A stretch of DNA of 64,000 bases from JARRNJ01 sp037385045 (GTDB lineage: Bacteria > Pseudomonadota > Gammaproteobacteria > JASBUN01): NCBI GenBank assembly GCA_037385045.1, contig JARRNJ010000013.1, positions 1 to 64,000 on the forward strand, read 5' to 3'. A model generated the notes under the pieces. That model ran no database searches. It was not told the origin of the DNA and saw only the letters and a program-made list of their open reading frames with translations. Shown here in pieces: positions 8,141-16,842 of the stretch. The stretch's first letter is position 1, and every line of letters starts with the position of its first letter. Position numbers and translations under genes: made by a program.

Positions 8141-8438
8141 TAGCCTCCCTTCCGCGTGCGTAGCTGCGTCCGCGACGTTCTGTGGATCACAAAAACATAG
8201 TGGCCCCCGCCCCAGCCGGCAAACAGGCATGGCCGGATAAAAACTGTGTATTTTGCCGGAATTTGCCTCGGTCGATGCCCGCGCGTCGACGCGATGGCCG
8301 TGGTTCGGCAACGGCAAGCGGTGGCCGCCAACCGCAGTTCGTACGCGGCTGGCGGCCCGCGGCGCACCGGGGAAAGCCGGGCGTGTGAGACATGGACCGG
8401 CGGCCCGGGTTACAATGGCGGCAACTCAGCGCTAGCAG

Positions 8439-9026
8439 GTGCAGTTGGTGACGATTGACTCCTACATAACCACCTACGGTTACCTCGCCGTTATGGTGGG
8501 CGTTTTTCTCGAAGGTGAATTGGTGGTGATGACGGCCGGCTTTCTGGCTCACCGCCAATTGCTGGAATTGCATTGGGTCATCGGCGCCGCCCTGCTCGGT
8601 TCGCTGTTGACCTACCAGTTCTTCTTCTATCTCGGCAAGACACGCGGTACGCGGTTTCTCCAGCGCCGCCCGCACTGGCAGGCACGGGTAGAGGGTGCGC
8701 AGGCGCTGCTCGAGCGCCACCATCTGTGGGTGACCCTGGGCTACCGGGCGCTGATCGGTTTTCGCGCCATGACCCCGTTCGCCCTCGGCATGACCAATCT
8801 CAGCCAGCGCCGCTTCCTGGCCCTGGATTTCTTACCGGCCCTCGCCTGGTCGCTGACTTTTCCCTGCCTCGGCTATTTCCTCGGCCGCGAGTGGAAACCG
8901 CTGCTGGACACCATCGAGCGCTATCAGGGCTGGGCCGCGGCCGGGTTTACCGCGGCCGCGCTGCTGGTCCTGGGCGCGACGCTGCTGCTACGCCGGCGCA
9001 ATCGTTCGCCGGCGTCGCCGCGGTAG
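8439..9026 (+). CDS. DedA family membrane protein
   Basis: A 195-residue inner-membrane protein of the DedA/SNARE-associated (VTT) family, implicated in undecaprenyl-phosphate and phospholipid recycling. Visible signatures are the YGYLAVMVGVFLEGELVVMTAGFLA N-terminal re-entrant region (given in part), a glycine-rich second helix, and YRALIGFRAMTPFALGMTNLSQRRF, the conserved arginine-containing loop. About four to five hydrophobic segments are seen. The start is uncertain: GTG at 8439 or GTG at 8448, the second having GCAGGT at a better distance. It is an unlinked single gene. Confidence 0.83.
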   Translation: MQLVTIDSYITTYGYLAVMVGVFLEGELVVMTAGFLAHRQLLELHWVIGAALLGSLLTYQFFFYLGKTRGTRFLQRRPHWQARVEGAQALLERHHLWVTLGYRALIGFRAMTPFALGMTNLSQRRFLALDFLPALAWSLTFPCLGYFLGREWKPLLDTIERYQGWAAAGFTAAALLVLGATLLLRRRNRSPASPR

Positions 9027-9350
9027 CCGTCCGACTTACCGATCCCCGGGCCGGCGACGGCCGCCCCCGACCTCGCCTCCTTCCATGGCGCACCGCTGTT
9101 GCGCACGCGCCGGCCCGTTTCGCACCACGGCGAGACGGCCGGAGGCGCCCGGCCGCCGCATTTCGCCCTTTTTCGCTGGCACTTTAATTGCCGCCGTGGC
9201 TGCGCGCCCCCGCTGCAGAATCAGACAAATCTTCAGGAGACGATCGGCACGAACGTGGCTCGGAACCCGGGGCGACGAGGGCGGCGGCCCGCCCGCCCGA
9301 TCAGCAAACAACAGCGGCGTCGCGAGGGCGCCGAACGGCGGGAAAGCAAC
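9027..9350. other. Intergenic region upstream of chemoreceptor gene
   Basis: About 320 GC-rich bases without convincing gene content. The chemoreceptor frame stays open through part of it, but no initiation site there is better than the ATG at 9351. I see no promoter with confidence. Confidence 0.3.
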
Positions 9351-10667
9351 ATGTCACTGCCACGTCTGATCCAAACCATGCGCAAACCCCGCCAGCGCCA
9401 ACTCGTGGACCTGCTGGAGCGGATGACGACACGGGATTGGGATCTTACCGTATCGTTCGAGGATGCAGGTGTCGGCGTCGAGCTGGCTGCCGCCCTGGAC
9501 CGGTTCATCCAGCGGCTGCGCGACGAGATCACCCGCTCGGCCCACGCGGCCATCGCCGTGTCCGCCACCGCACGGCAACTGGCGGCCCTGGCCGAGGAAA
9601 CCCGCAGCGACGCCGGTTCGCTGTCATCCACATCGGACAATATCGCCAGCGCCGCCGAACAGATGGCGACCACCGTGGAGCGGGAACTGGCGCGCAACAC
9701 CAGCGAGATCGCCGAGTTCTCCGCCGGGGTCACCGCGGCGGTCGCCGACTGCGACGGGTACGGCGACGCCGTGCAGCAGCAGGTGGCGGACGTGGACGCC
9801 CGGGTCGCGGCGCTCGCCGCGCAAATCGACGGCCTCAACCAGCATGCGCAAAGGATCGGCGACATCATCGGCGTGATTGACGGCATCGCCCAGCAGATCA
9901 ATTTGCTGGCGCTCAATGCCGCCATCGAGGCGGCGCGCGCCGGCCACCATGGCCGGGGATTCGCCTTGGTGGCCGATGATGTGCGCGTTCAGGTGGAAGG
10001 CAGCCGCGAACGCGTCGCGGCCACCCGCGCCCGGCTTAAGGAGGCACGGCAGGCGATGGAGCAGCTCGACGAGCGCATCCGCGCCATTTCCTCGGCATCG
10101 GAACAAATCGGCTATGCGGCCCAGAGCGTCAGTGGCAATATTCAGGAAGCCGCCAGCATTGCCCGCGCCATGACCGACAAGGCGGCCGGCGTCAGCGCCG
10201 CCGGGGAACAGCTGCACCGTCTGTCAGACCAATTGCTCACCGCAATCGGCATCTTTCGCCTCGAACCCCACCTGCGGGCGCGGCGGGCCGCCGAAGCGCT
10301 TGCCGGCCAGCCGGCGTTCACCGGCATGCGGGCCGTCGACATCGAGGCGGCATTGCGAGATGCGCTGACGCGGCACGACTACTTCGAGCTGTTGTACGCC
10401 ACTGACGCGCGGGGGCGGCAAATTACCGACAACATCGGGCGCAGCGGTTTCACCGCCAGCTACGGGAGCAACGGCCGCGGCCAGGACTGGTCCGGACGCG
10501 ATTGGTTCCGGCAGGTCCGCGCGCAGGGCACCACCTTCGTCAGCCCGGTCTACCGGTCGCTGGCAACCGGCCAGTTCTGTTTCACCGTGGCCGCGCCGAT
10601 CCGCGACCGGGACGACGCCCTGACCGGCGTGCTGGGGGCCGACGTGCAGCTCGGTGCGGTGCTGTAG
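9351..10667 (+). CDS. Soluble chemoreceptor-like protein with C-terminal Cache-type sensor
   Basis: A 438-residue protein with no transmembrane segment. Residues about 60-290 form a methyl-accepting signalling domain with the hairpin core INLLALNAAIEAARAG. The usual VADEVRxLAERS continuation is degenerate (VADDVRVQVEGSRERV). After residue about 300 comes a PDC/Cache-like module: HDYFELLYATDARGRQITD, the W-containing GRDWFRQVRAQG, FVSPVYRS, and VLGADVQLG at the end. This reverses the usual order, with the sensor at the C-terminus and both halves in the cytoplasm. It may respond to a cytoplasmic small molecule; ligand and partner array are unknown. The ATG follows GGGAAAGCAAC. Confidence 0.75.
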   Translation: MSLPRLIQTMRKPRQRQLVDLLERMTTRDWDLTVSFEDAGVGVELAAALDRFIQRLRDEITRSAHAAIAVSATARQLAALAEETRSDAGSLSSTSDNIASAAEQMATTVERELARNTSEIAEFSAGVTAAVADCDGYGDAVQQQVADVDARVAALAAQIDGLNQHAQRIGDIIGVIDGIAQQINLLALNAAIEAARAGHHGRGFALVADDVRVQVEGSRERVAATRARLKEARQAMEQLDERIRAISSASEQIGYAAQSVSGNIQEAASIARAMTDKAAGVSAAGEQLHRLSDQLLTAIGIFRLEPHLRARRAAEALAGQPAFTGMRAVDIEAALRDALTRHDYFELLYATDARGRQITDNIGRSGFTASYGSNGRGQDWSGRDWFRQVRAQGTTFVSPVYRSLATGQFCFTVAAPIRDRDDALTGVLGADVQLGAVL

Positions 10668-10677
10668 CACCGACCGG

Positions 10678-11652
10678 CTACGGCCGCAGCACCGTGGAGC
10701 CCGTGGTACGCCGGGCTTCCAGGGCGCGGTGGGCGGCGGCGGCTTGCTCCAGGGCAAAGGTCTGGGCGACGTTGATCTTGACCGCCCCGGCGCGCACCAC
10801 CTCGAACAGGTCGTTGGCCGTGGCCAGCAGATCTTCGCGCGTGGCCGTGTAGTGGGCCAGCGTCGGTCGGGTCAGGAACAGCGAACCCTTCTCGCGCAGG
10901 ATGCCGATATCAAACGGCGGCACGACGCCCGAAGCCTGGCCGAAGGAGACGATGATGCCCAACGGGCGCAGACAGTCCAACGACTCCATGAAGGTGTCCT
11001 TGCCGACCGAGTCGTAGACCACCGGCACGCCCTTGCCGCCGGTGATCTCCTTGACCCGGTCGACGAAATTTTCCTTGGTGTAAATGATCGGATGGTCGCA
11101 GCCGTTGGCGGCGGCCAACTCGGCCTTCTGCTCGGAACCCACCGTGCCGATCACCGTGGCCCCCAGATGCTTGGCCCATTGACAGGAGATGCTGCCAACC
11201 CCGCCGGCCGCGGCATGGATCAGAACCGTGTCGCCGGCCTGGACCCGGTAAGCGCGCCGCAGCAGGTATTGCGCCGTCATACCCTTGAGCATCATGGCCG
11301 CCGCCGTCGGGTCGTCAATGCCCTCGGGAATCGGCACCAGGCGGGCCGCCGGCACCAGGCGCAGCTCGGCATAAGCGCCCAGGGGGCCCGCATAGGCGAC
11401 CCGGTCGCCGACCTTGACCGCGGTGACACCGGGCCCGACCGCCTCGACCACCCCGGCGCCCTCCTGCCCCGGAACGAACGGCAAGGCCGGACCGGTGTAA
11501 ACGCCGGTGCGGAAATAAACGTCGATGAAATTGACGCCCACCGCAGTATGGCGCAACAGCACCTGCCCTTCCTTGGGCGCGCCCGGATCGACGTCCTCCC
11601 ATTTCAGGACTTCGGGCCCGCCCAGTTCATGCACACGTATCGCCTTTGGCAC
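10678..11652 (-). CDS. NADPH:quinone oxidoreductase (zinc-independent MDR family)
   Basis: A 324-residue medium-chain reductase of the quinone oxidoreductase (Qor) branch. The N-terminal GroES-like domain reads MPKAIRVHELGGPEVLKWEDVD and includes VGVNFIDVYFRTGVY and PGQEGAGVVEAVG. The nucleotide-binding domain has HAAAGGVGSISCQWAK near residue 150. The Cys ligands of zinc alcohol dehydrogenases are absent, and the sequence ends RRTTGSTVLRP like Qor. The GTG start has AAGGAGG 8 bases before it. It probably carries out NADPH-dependent reduction of quinones or enones in the cytoplasm. It is divergent from the SQR-like gene. Confidence 0.88.
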   Translation of the reverse strand: MPKAIRVHELGGPEVLKWEDVDPGAPKEGQVLLRHTAVGVNFIDVYFRTGVYTGPALPFVPGQEGAGVVEAVGPGVTAVKVGDRVAYAGPLGAYAELRLVPAARLVPIPEGIDDPTAAAMMLKGMTAQYLLRRAYRVQAGDTVLIHAAAGGVGSISCQWAKHLGATVIGTVGSEQKAELAAANGCDHPIIYTKENFVDRVKEITGGKGVPVVYDSVGKDTFMESLDCLRPLGIIVSFGQASGVVPPFDIGILREKGSLFLTRPTLAHYTATREDLLATANDLFEVVRAGAVKINVAQTFALEQAAAAHRALEARRTTGSTVLRP

Positions 11653-11974
11653 CGTTCACGCCTCCTTTTGATTGACCGTTTGTTGGTGAGGATGGAACGT
11701 CAGGGCGCGGTCCGCGCCCTGGCGCAATTGTGGCAGCGCCATGCCGAGGCCGCAACGCGCCGTCATGCCCCACTGGCGTTGCGCCGGAGCAATGGCCCAA
11801 CTACGCTTGCGGAAAGGCGGGACGGCATTTCCCTATTTCCCATGCGCTCAGGCAGTTTCCGTTTCGTCCGTCGGCCTTGCCTTGCCACGTCGGACCTCAC
11901 CGAAGTGAGCGTGACGCTCAACCCCCCGCCAGCGCAATAATCCCGCGACAAAACAGCACAGAAGGGTTAATGAC
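11653..11974. other. Divergent intergenic region (qor / SQR-CBS)
   Basis: About 320 bases between divergent genes. Overlapping open frames extend in from both sides but show no domain and no ribosome binding site. It should carry the two promoters; none is clear enough to mark. Confidence 0.35.
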
Positions 11975-13678
11975 ATGGCCGAGATCGTCATCCTGGGCGC
12001 AGGCACCGGGGGAACCATTGTCGCCAACCTATTGGCGCGCGACCTGGACACCAAAGAATTCAACCTCACCGTCATCGACAACGCCGAGCGCCATCTGTAC
12101 CAGCCGGGACTGCTGTTTATTCCGTTCAAACTCTACGGTTATCACGGCGAGGAAGACATCGCCCGCGACATCCGTGCGCCGCTGCCCAAGCGCGCCAAGT
12201 TCGTCAAGGCCGAGGTAACGCGCATTGATCATGAAAACCGCCGGGTGGAGACCAGCGACGGCAGCCATGCCTATGACTGGCTGGTCTGCTCGCTCGGCTG
12301 CCGCGTTGCGGCCGATGAAGTCGAGGGGCTGGCCGATGCCTTGAACCGCGAAGTGTTCACCTTCTACACCCTCGACGGTGCCGTGGCGCTGCAGGGCGCA
12401 CTGGAAAAATTCGAGGGCGGACACCTGGTCATCGACATCGCCGACATGCCGATCAAGTGCCCCGTCGCACCAATCGAATTCGCCTTCCTCGCCGATTACT
12501 ATTTCGAACAGAAAGGCATGCGTGACAAGGTGGAGATCTCGTTGGTAACGCCGTTCAGCGGCGCCTTCACCAAGCCGGTCGCCAACCGGGTGCTGTCGCG
12601 CATCGCCGAGGAGAAGAGAGTCAAGGTCGTCCCCGACTTCGCCATCGAGCGAGTGGACACCGCCCAACGCACCATCCACTCGTTCCAAGGCGACAGCGTC
12701 CACTACGACCTGCTGTGCATCATTCCGCCCAACCTCGGGCCGTCGGTGCTCGACAGTTCCGGGCTCGGGGACGCCTCCGGCTACGCCTTTACCGATCCGC
12801 GCACGCTGAAGAGCAGCAAGGCGGAGCGCATCTATTTCCTTGGCGACAACTCCAATGTCGCCACCTCCAAGGCCGGCTCGGTTGCGCATTTCGAGGCCGA
12901 AACGGTGGTGGAGAACATCATGAGGGAGATCCAGGGCAGGAAGCCATTGCCCACTTTCGACGGCCACGCCAACTGCTTTATCGAGTCGGGGCATCACAAG
13001 GCGCTGCTGCTCGATTTCAACTACGACGTCGAGCCTCTGGAAGGCACGTTCCCGACACCCCACATGGGCCCGTTCGCGCTGCTGCATGAAAGCTATATGA
13101 ACCACGTCGGCAAGATCGCTTTCAAATGGGTGTACTGGAACCTGCTGCTGCCCGGCTATCTGCCCCACGTGCCGCTGTTGCCCGCTCATATGAGTTTCGT
13201 CGGCAAGCGCGTCGACGAGACGCCGGCCGCACGCCACGCCCACGAGATCAAAGTCGACGAAGTCATGAGCCACGAGCCGATTTGCGTGGAGCAGGGCACC
13301 GCGTTGCGCGACGCCGTTCGGCTGATGCTGGACCACCGGGTGTCGTCACTGCCGGTGGTCGACGTGGACGGACACCTGACCGGAATCCTCAGCGACGGCG
13401 ACCTGATTTCGGTTTTGGACCTGAAACGGGACTCGCCCATGCGCATGGTGCTCGACGGCGTACTGCACCGGCAGACACACAAGAAGATGGGCACCATCGT
13501 CGACGACGTCATGACCCGCGACCCCATCGCCATCGATAAGAACGCAACCCTGGAGCAGGCCGCCGAAGCGATGGACAAACACCAGGTGCGGCATCTGGTC
13601 GTGACCCACGCCGACGGCACGGTCGGCGGCGTCATCGGGCGCCGTGATCTCCTGGAGTTGTTCATGCGCAAGAGCTAG
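11975..13678 (+). CDS. Sulfide:quinone-oxidoreductase-like flavoprotein fused to a CBS pair
   Basis: A 567-residue protein. Residues 1-400 form the SQR/FCSD-type FAD oxidoreductase: GAGTGGTIVANLLA dinucleotide-binding motif at 8-21, Cys162 in MPIKCPVAP, FLGDNSNV, Cys334 in HANCFIESG, and a C-terminal amphipathic part WVYWNLLLPG for membrane contact. Cys162 and Cys334 are the expected catalytic sulfur-relay pair. Residues about 425-565 are two CBS domains (VDEVMSHEPICVEQG and VDDVMTRDPIAIDKN), which in other proteins bind adenine nucleotides. The tandem is unusual for SQR and suggests control by energy status (inference). The start gives the complete FAD motif; it follows AGAAGGGTTAATGAC. Confidence 0.85.
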   Translation: MAEIVILGAGTGGTIVANLLARDLDTKEFNLTVIDNAERHLYQPGLLFIPFKLYGYHGEEDIARDIRAPLPKRAKFVKAEVTRIDHENRRVETSDGSHAYDWLVCSLGCRVAADEVEGLADALNREVFTFYTLDGAVALQGALEKFEGGHLVIDIADMPIKCPVAPIEFAFLADYYFEQKGMRDKVEISLVTPFSGAFTKPVANRVLSRIAEEKRVKVVPDFAIERVDTAQRTIHSFQGDSVHYDLLCIIPPNLGPSVLDSSGLGDASGYAFTDPRTLKSSKAERIYFLGDNSNVATSKAGSVAHFEAETVVENIMREIQGRKPLPTFDGHANCFIESGHHKALLLDFNYDVEPLEGTFPTPHMGPFALLHESYMNHVGKIAFKWVYWNLLLPGYLPHVPLLPAHMSFVGKRVDETPAARHAHEIKVDEVMSHEPICVEQGTALRDAVRLMLDHRVSSLPVVDVDGHLTGILSDGDLISVLDLKRDSPMRMVLDGVLHRQTHKKMGTIVDDVMTRDPIAIDKNATLEQAAEAMDKHQVRHLVVTHADGTVGGVIGRRDLLELFMRKS

Positions 13679-13690
13679 TTGCGCAATCCC

Positions 13691-13751
13691 GCCAGGCTGT
13701 TCACACAACGGCCGTAAGATCGGTGGATGCGCTGCGCTTATCCACCTTACG
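13691..13751 (+). repeat. Dispersed palindromic repeat, copy R1
   Basis: A REP-like element whose core at 13721-13746 (CGGTGGATGCGCTGCG followed by CTTATCCACC) is found again, exactly inverted, at 29532-29557 and in diverged form at 29475-29501. GGTGGAT and ATCCACC are the inverted arms around GCGCTGCGC. The left flank CCAGGCTGTTCA is shared with the copy near 29448. Copies lie in intergenic space downstream of genes. Confidence 0.7.
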
Positions 13752-13755
13752 TTTT

Positions 13756-14007
13756 TCAGACCCGACGATCATCGTAGGGTGAATGCATGTCGAAGGAGTA
13801 ACGCAGACCGCTGCCGCCGCGCTCCCGCTCCAGATCGGCCTCGTCAATGGTGCCTGGAAACGCCTTCAGTGCGACGGCGCGGGCCTGCGCCATGGTCACC
13901 GCGGGCTGCTTTTGCGCCCCGGCGTCCGAGGCGTAGGCGACAACGCCGCAGCCGAGCACCGCCAGCCCGGCCATTGCCGTTATACCGGCTGATTTCGAGA
14001 ATTTCAT
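13756..14007 (-). CDS. PepSY-domain small exported protein
   Basis: An 83-residue protein with an N-terminal signal segment (MKFSKSAGITAMAGLAVLGCG) followed by a compact PepSY-like domain: TMAQARAVALKAFPGTIDEADLERE and a strand GLRYSFDM. A Cys in LAVLGC could be a lipoprotein acylation site, though the box is not ideal. PepSY proteins act in the periplasm, often inhibiting or chaperoning peptidases or accompanying two-component systems; no such partner is adjacent. The ATG has GAGGAACGTGAC upstream. Confidence 0.75.
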   Translation of the reverse strand: MKFSKSAGITAMAGLAVLGCGVVAYASDAGAQKQPAVTMAQARAVALKAFPGTIDEADLERERGGSGLRYSFDMHSPYDDRRV

Positions 14008-14129
14008 GTCACGTTCCTCATGGTTGACTCATTGGGAACGCAGACGATAGCGGCCGCGGCTTAACTGGCGCTTAAGAGCAAGGGCAGTGCGTGGCAGCCG
14101 GTAACCGGGGCGCGACAGGGGCCGGTCGG

Positions 14130-14507
14130 TCAGGGCGCAAAACGCTCGTAGAGGTAGGCAATGATGTCGGCGGACTCGTACATCCAGGTGGCCTTCCCGT
14201 CATCACCGACGATCCTCAGACAAGGCACCTGGGCATCGCCGCCCCCTTGCAGGAGTTCCCGGTATGCGGACGGGTCATGCTGGATGTCGCGGGTCTCGAT
14301 GTTGAGCGACAGGCGTTTGATGGCGCGCCGGACCCTGAAACAGAACAGGCAGGCCCTGAACTGATACAGCGCCAGCGCCCGGGTCTGCTCATCAACGCTC
14401 CGCTGTTCCTCGTCGGAGCGCGTCACGCCGTTGGATGAACTGACCTGCCCGATGAACGACGACACGGGGCTCATCAGCGCTCGAACTGTTTTGAACAACC
14501 ACTTCAT
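14130..14507 (-). CDS. Glutaredoxin/GST-N-like thiol protein
   Basis: A 125-residue protein. The N-terminal 45 residues include a short hydrophobic/amphipathic stretch (MKWLFKTVRALMSPVSSFIG) and a charged linker. Residues 48-125 show a glutaredoxin fold: ALYQFRACLFCFRVRRAIKRL with a CLFC redox motif in place of CPFC, a cis-Pro region DAQVPCLRI, and DGKATWMYESADIIAYLYERF like the GST N-terminal domain. It may reduce disulfides or bind glutathione. GGAGTGG precedes the ATG. Confidence 0.75.
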   Translation of the reverse strand: MKWLFKTVRALMSPVSSFIGQVSSSNGVTRSDEEQRSVDEQTRALALYQFRACLFCFRVRRAIKRLSLNIETRDIQHDPSAYRELLQGGGDAQVPCLRIVGDDGKATWMYESADIIAYLYERFAP

Positions 14508-14695
14508 CGGACCACTCCATGAACGGCGGAGCTGAAGTGACGTCGACCAGCGCCGGCGCCTGGTATTGTGCGCGAAGCCAATGCGGAGAACAAATCCCGC
14601 CGCACTGCTGCACGATACGCAAACCGCGGTCATGCAGCACCGGGCGGCGTCGGCCATGGTCGACGCGCCAGATCCGCCCTCCAAACGTGCCGGAG

Positions 14696-15280
14696 CTAGG
14701 CCATGAAGGCAAAGAACGTTTCCGCAACATGGGGATCGAACTGCCTGCCGATACCGTCGTTAATCACGTCCAGCGCCGCGGCCGTCGACCGGCTGCGACT
14801 GTAGGTCCGCCGCGAGGTTATGGCGTCATAACAGTCGACCACGGCGATGATGCGCGAGCAGATGGGGATGTCGCTGTTGCTCAGGCCGTCCGGATACCCC
14901 TGTCCGTCGAAATGCTCGTGATGATGCCGGATTACGTGGGCGCAATCATCGGCGTTGGGAGCGGCAACGCTGGCGACGATGGCGGCGCCCAGCGCTGCGT
15001 GAGTCCTCATCACATCGAATTCCGCGTCGGTCAGTTTCGCGGGCTTCAACAGGATGCTGTCGGGAATGCCGATCTTGCCTACGTCGTGAAAACGGGCGCA
15101 GATGCGCAACAGCGCCCGCTGTCCCCTGCTCAGCCCGCAGCGGCGCGCGACCTCCTCGGCCAACTGGAGCACGCGTCTGGAATGGGCATGAGTGTAGGCA
15201 TCCCGATGTTGCAGCGCGGTGAGCAGGGCGGCGGTAGCCTCCGAGAGGCGTTGTAGATTCGCGATTGGTTGGTATTCCAT
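14696..15280 (-). CDS. HD-GYP domain cyclic-di-GMP phosphodiesterase
   Basis: A 194-residue single-domain protein. It shows the full HD-GYP signature: RDAYTHAHSRRV at 26-37, the metal-binding FHDVGKIGIPD with His65-Asp66, LLKPAKLTDAEFDVMRTH, the triple His HHHEHFDGQGYPDG with GYP at 128-130, and DCYDAITSRRTY. All metal and GYP residues are present, so it should hydrolyse cyclic-di-GMP. No sensor or receiver domain is attached, which is short for this family. The ATG at 15280 has a weak GAAAGCGAG upstream. Confidence 0.87.
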   Translation of the reverse strand: MEYQPIANLQRLSEATAALLTALQHRDAYTHAHSRRVLQLAEEVARRCGLSRGQRALLRICARFHDVGKIGIPDSILLKPAKLTDAEFDVMRTHAALGAAIVASVAAPNADDCAHVIRHHHEHFDGQGYPDGLSNSDIPICSRIIAVVDCYDAITSRRTYSRSRSTAAALDVINDGIGRQFDPHVAETFFAFMA

Positions 15281-15413
15281 TGGGGCTCGCTTTCCGGGGG
15301 GCGAGGTACCAGGCGCAATGCCAGACTTTGGATATAACGCAGAACACCGTGCGCCGCAATCCGCGCCGCCGGGCGCGGATAGAAACCACAATCGCCATGC
15401 GGGCAAGGCGCGT

Positions 15414-16622
15414 TCAGGATGTCGGGTCGCGGCGCAGGGTTTCGGGCACGCGGCGGGCGATGAACCAGGCGCACGCCGCCAGCATGAGCGCCGCTACCAG
15501 AAACGGGAGCTCGAACGATGGCACTGCGAGCAGACCGCCGAGCAACGGCCCGGCGGCGATGCCGAGCCCGAATCCCATGGTGAGCACGCTCATCTGGCGA
15601 CCGGTCCCCCCGGCCGTGGCCAGGTCGGCGGCCAGCGCGAACGCCGGGGCCGCAACGCCGGCCGACCCGGCCCCTTGGATCACGCGCAGGGCCACCAGCT
15701 GACCGGTGGTGTGGGTGAAACCGAGCAGCGCCGTCGCCGGCGCCATCACCAACAGGCCGCCGATGATGAGCGGCTTGCGCCCGATTCGGTCCGAGAGCCA
15801 CCCGAGCGGCGCCTGCAGCAGCAGGCGGCTGACCATCAGCACGCTGAAAGCCACCGCGAACGCGAACGCCCCCTGATGCAGACGTTCGTTGAACTGCTGT
15901 TCCAAGGGCGTCATCATGGAAAAGGCACTGGCCATCGTGAACGTGGCGAACCCTGCGCCGACAATGCCGGGGGTCAACAGGCGCCGCTCCATGAACCGGA
16001 ACGGAGCCCGCGGCTGGCCCTCGCGGTTGGTGCGTACGTCCCGGACCCACCACTGGACCAACACCACCGCCAGCGCGATGAAACCGGCGCCGACGAAAAA
16101 CGCCGGTGCGAACCCGTAGCGGTCGTACAAGGCCCCGCCGATCAGCGGACCGAGGGTCAGGCCGACCATGCGCAGGGTCGTATACACTCCCATGGTTCCG
16201 CCGCGGGTACCCTGGCTGCTGGCGTGGGCCAGCAGCGCCATGGAGGCGGGCAGCGTCACGCCGAGGCCGATGCCCTGGGCAATGCGCAACAACAGCAGGT
16301 CGGTGAAGCGCGTGGCGGCCGCCAGCCCCAGCGTGCTCAAACCCATCACCAGCAATCCCGCCTGCACGAATGCCTTGCGCCGATCCAGCCAGTCGCTGAA
16401 AGCCGCGGCAAACGGTTGCAGCAACGCATTGACCAGTCCGAACACCGAGATGAGAATGCCCGCGCGCACCGACTCCGGCAGCGGCAACCACGGTGCCGGC
16501 AGCACCGCGACGTAGAGCGGCAACACGATGAACAGGATGCTGTTGCCCAACGCGTCGCCCAGGCGGGCGAAAGACAAGGCCAGCACAGCCTTGTTGGCAC
16601 CGATGCGGCGACCTAGTCCCAT
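15414..16622 (-). CDS. Major facilitator superfamily transporter
   Basis: A 402-residue protein with 12 predicted hydrophobic segments. The loop between helices 2 and 3 reads AFSDWLDRRKAFVQAGL, an MFS motif A variant, and the equivalent second-half loop is LGWLSDRIGRKPLIIGG, which is canonical. No substrate can be assigned; closest in feel to multidrug or sugar efflux MFS proteins. The ATG at 16622 follows CAGGATCGGAG. An upstream in-frame extension of 18 residues lacks a start signal. Confidence 0.85.
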   Translation of the reverse strand: MGLGRRIGANKAVLALSFARLGDALGNSILFIVLPLYVAVLPAPWLPLPESVRAGILISVFGLVNALLQPFAAAFSDWLDRRKAFVQAGLLVMGLSTLGLAAATRFTDLLLLRIAQGIGLGVTLPASMALLAHASSQGTRGGTMGVYTTLRMVGLTLGPLIGGALYDRYGFAPAFFVGAGFIALAVVLVQWWVRDVRTNREGQPRAPFRFMERRLLTPGIVGAGFATFTMASAFSMMTPLEQQFNERLHQGAFAFAVAFSVLMVSRLLLQAPLGWLSDRIGRKPLIIGGLLVMAPATALLGFTHTTGQLVALRVIQGAGSAGVAAPAFALAADLATAGGTGRQMSVLTMGFGLGIAAGPLLGGLLAVPSFELPFLVAALMLAACAWFIARRVPETLRRDPTS

Positions 16623-16842
16623 CTCCGATCCTGTCTGCAATGTCTGCGCGACGCCGTACCAGCCGCAAGCCGGCACGCGCGATGGCGGGCGCAGCGGCAG
16701 GCAGAGGGCGGAGACCCTGGTGCGCGGGCGGGTTTACGGACGTCTGAAATGCCATCCAGTCATAGACGGCGGGCGCAGCGGCGGCGCCCGGGACCCTGCC
16801 CGAGCCGGGTCCCGGCCGCGCCGCGCCGGGCTTCCGCCGCGG

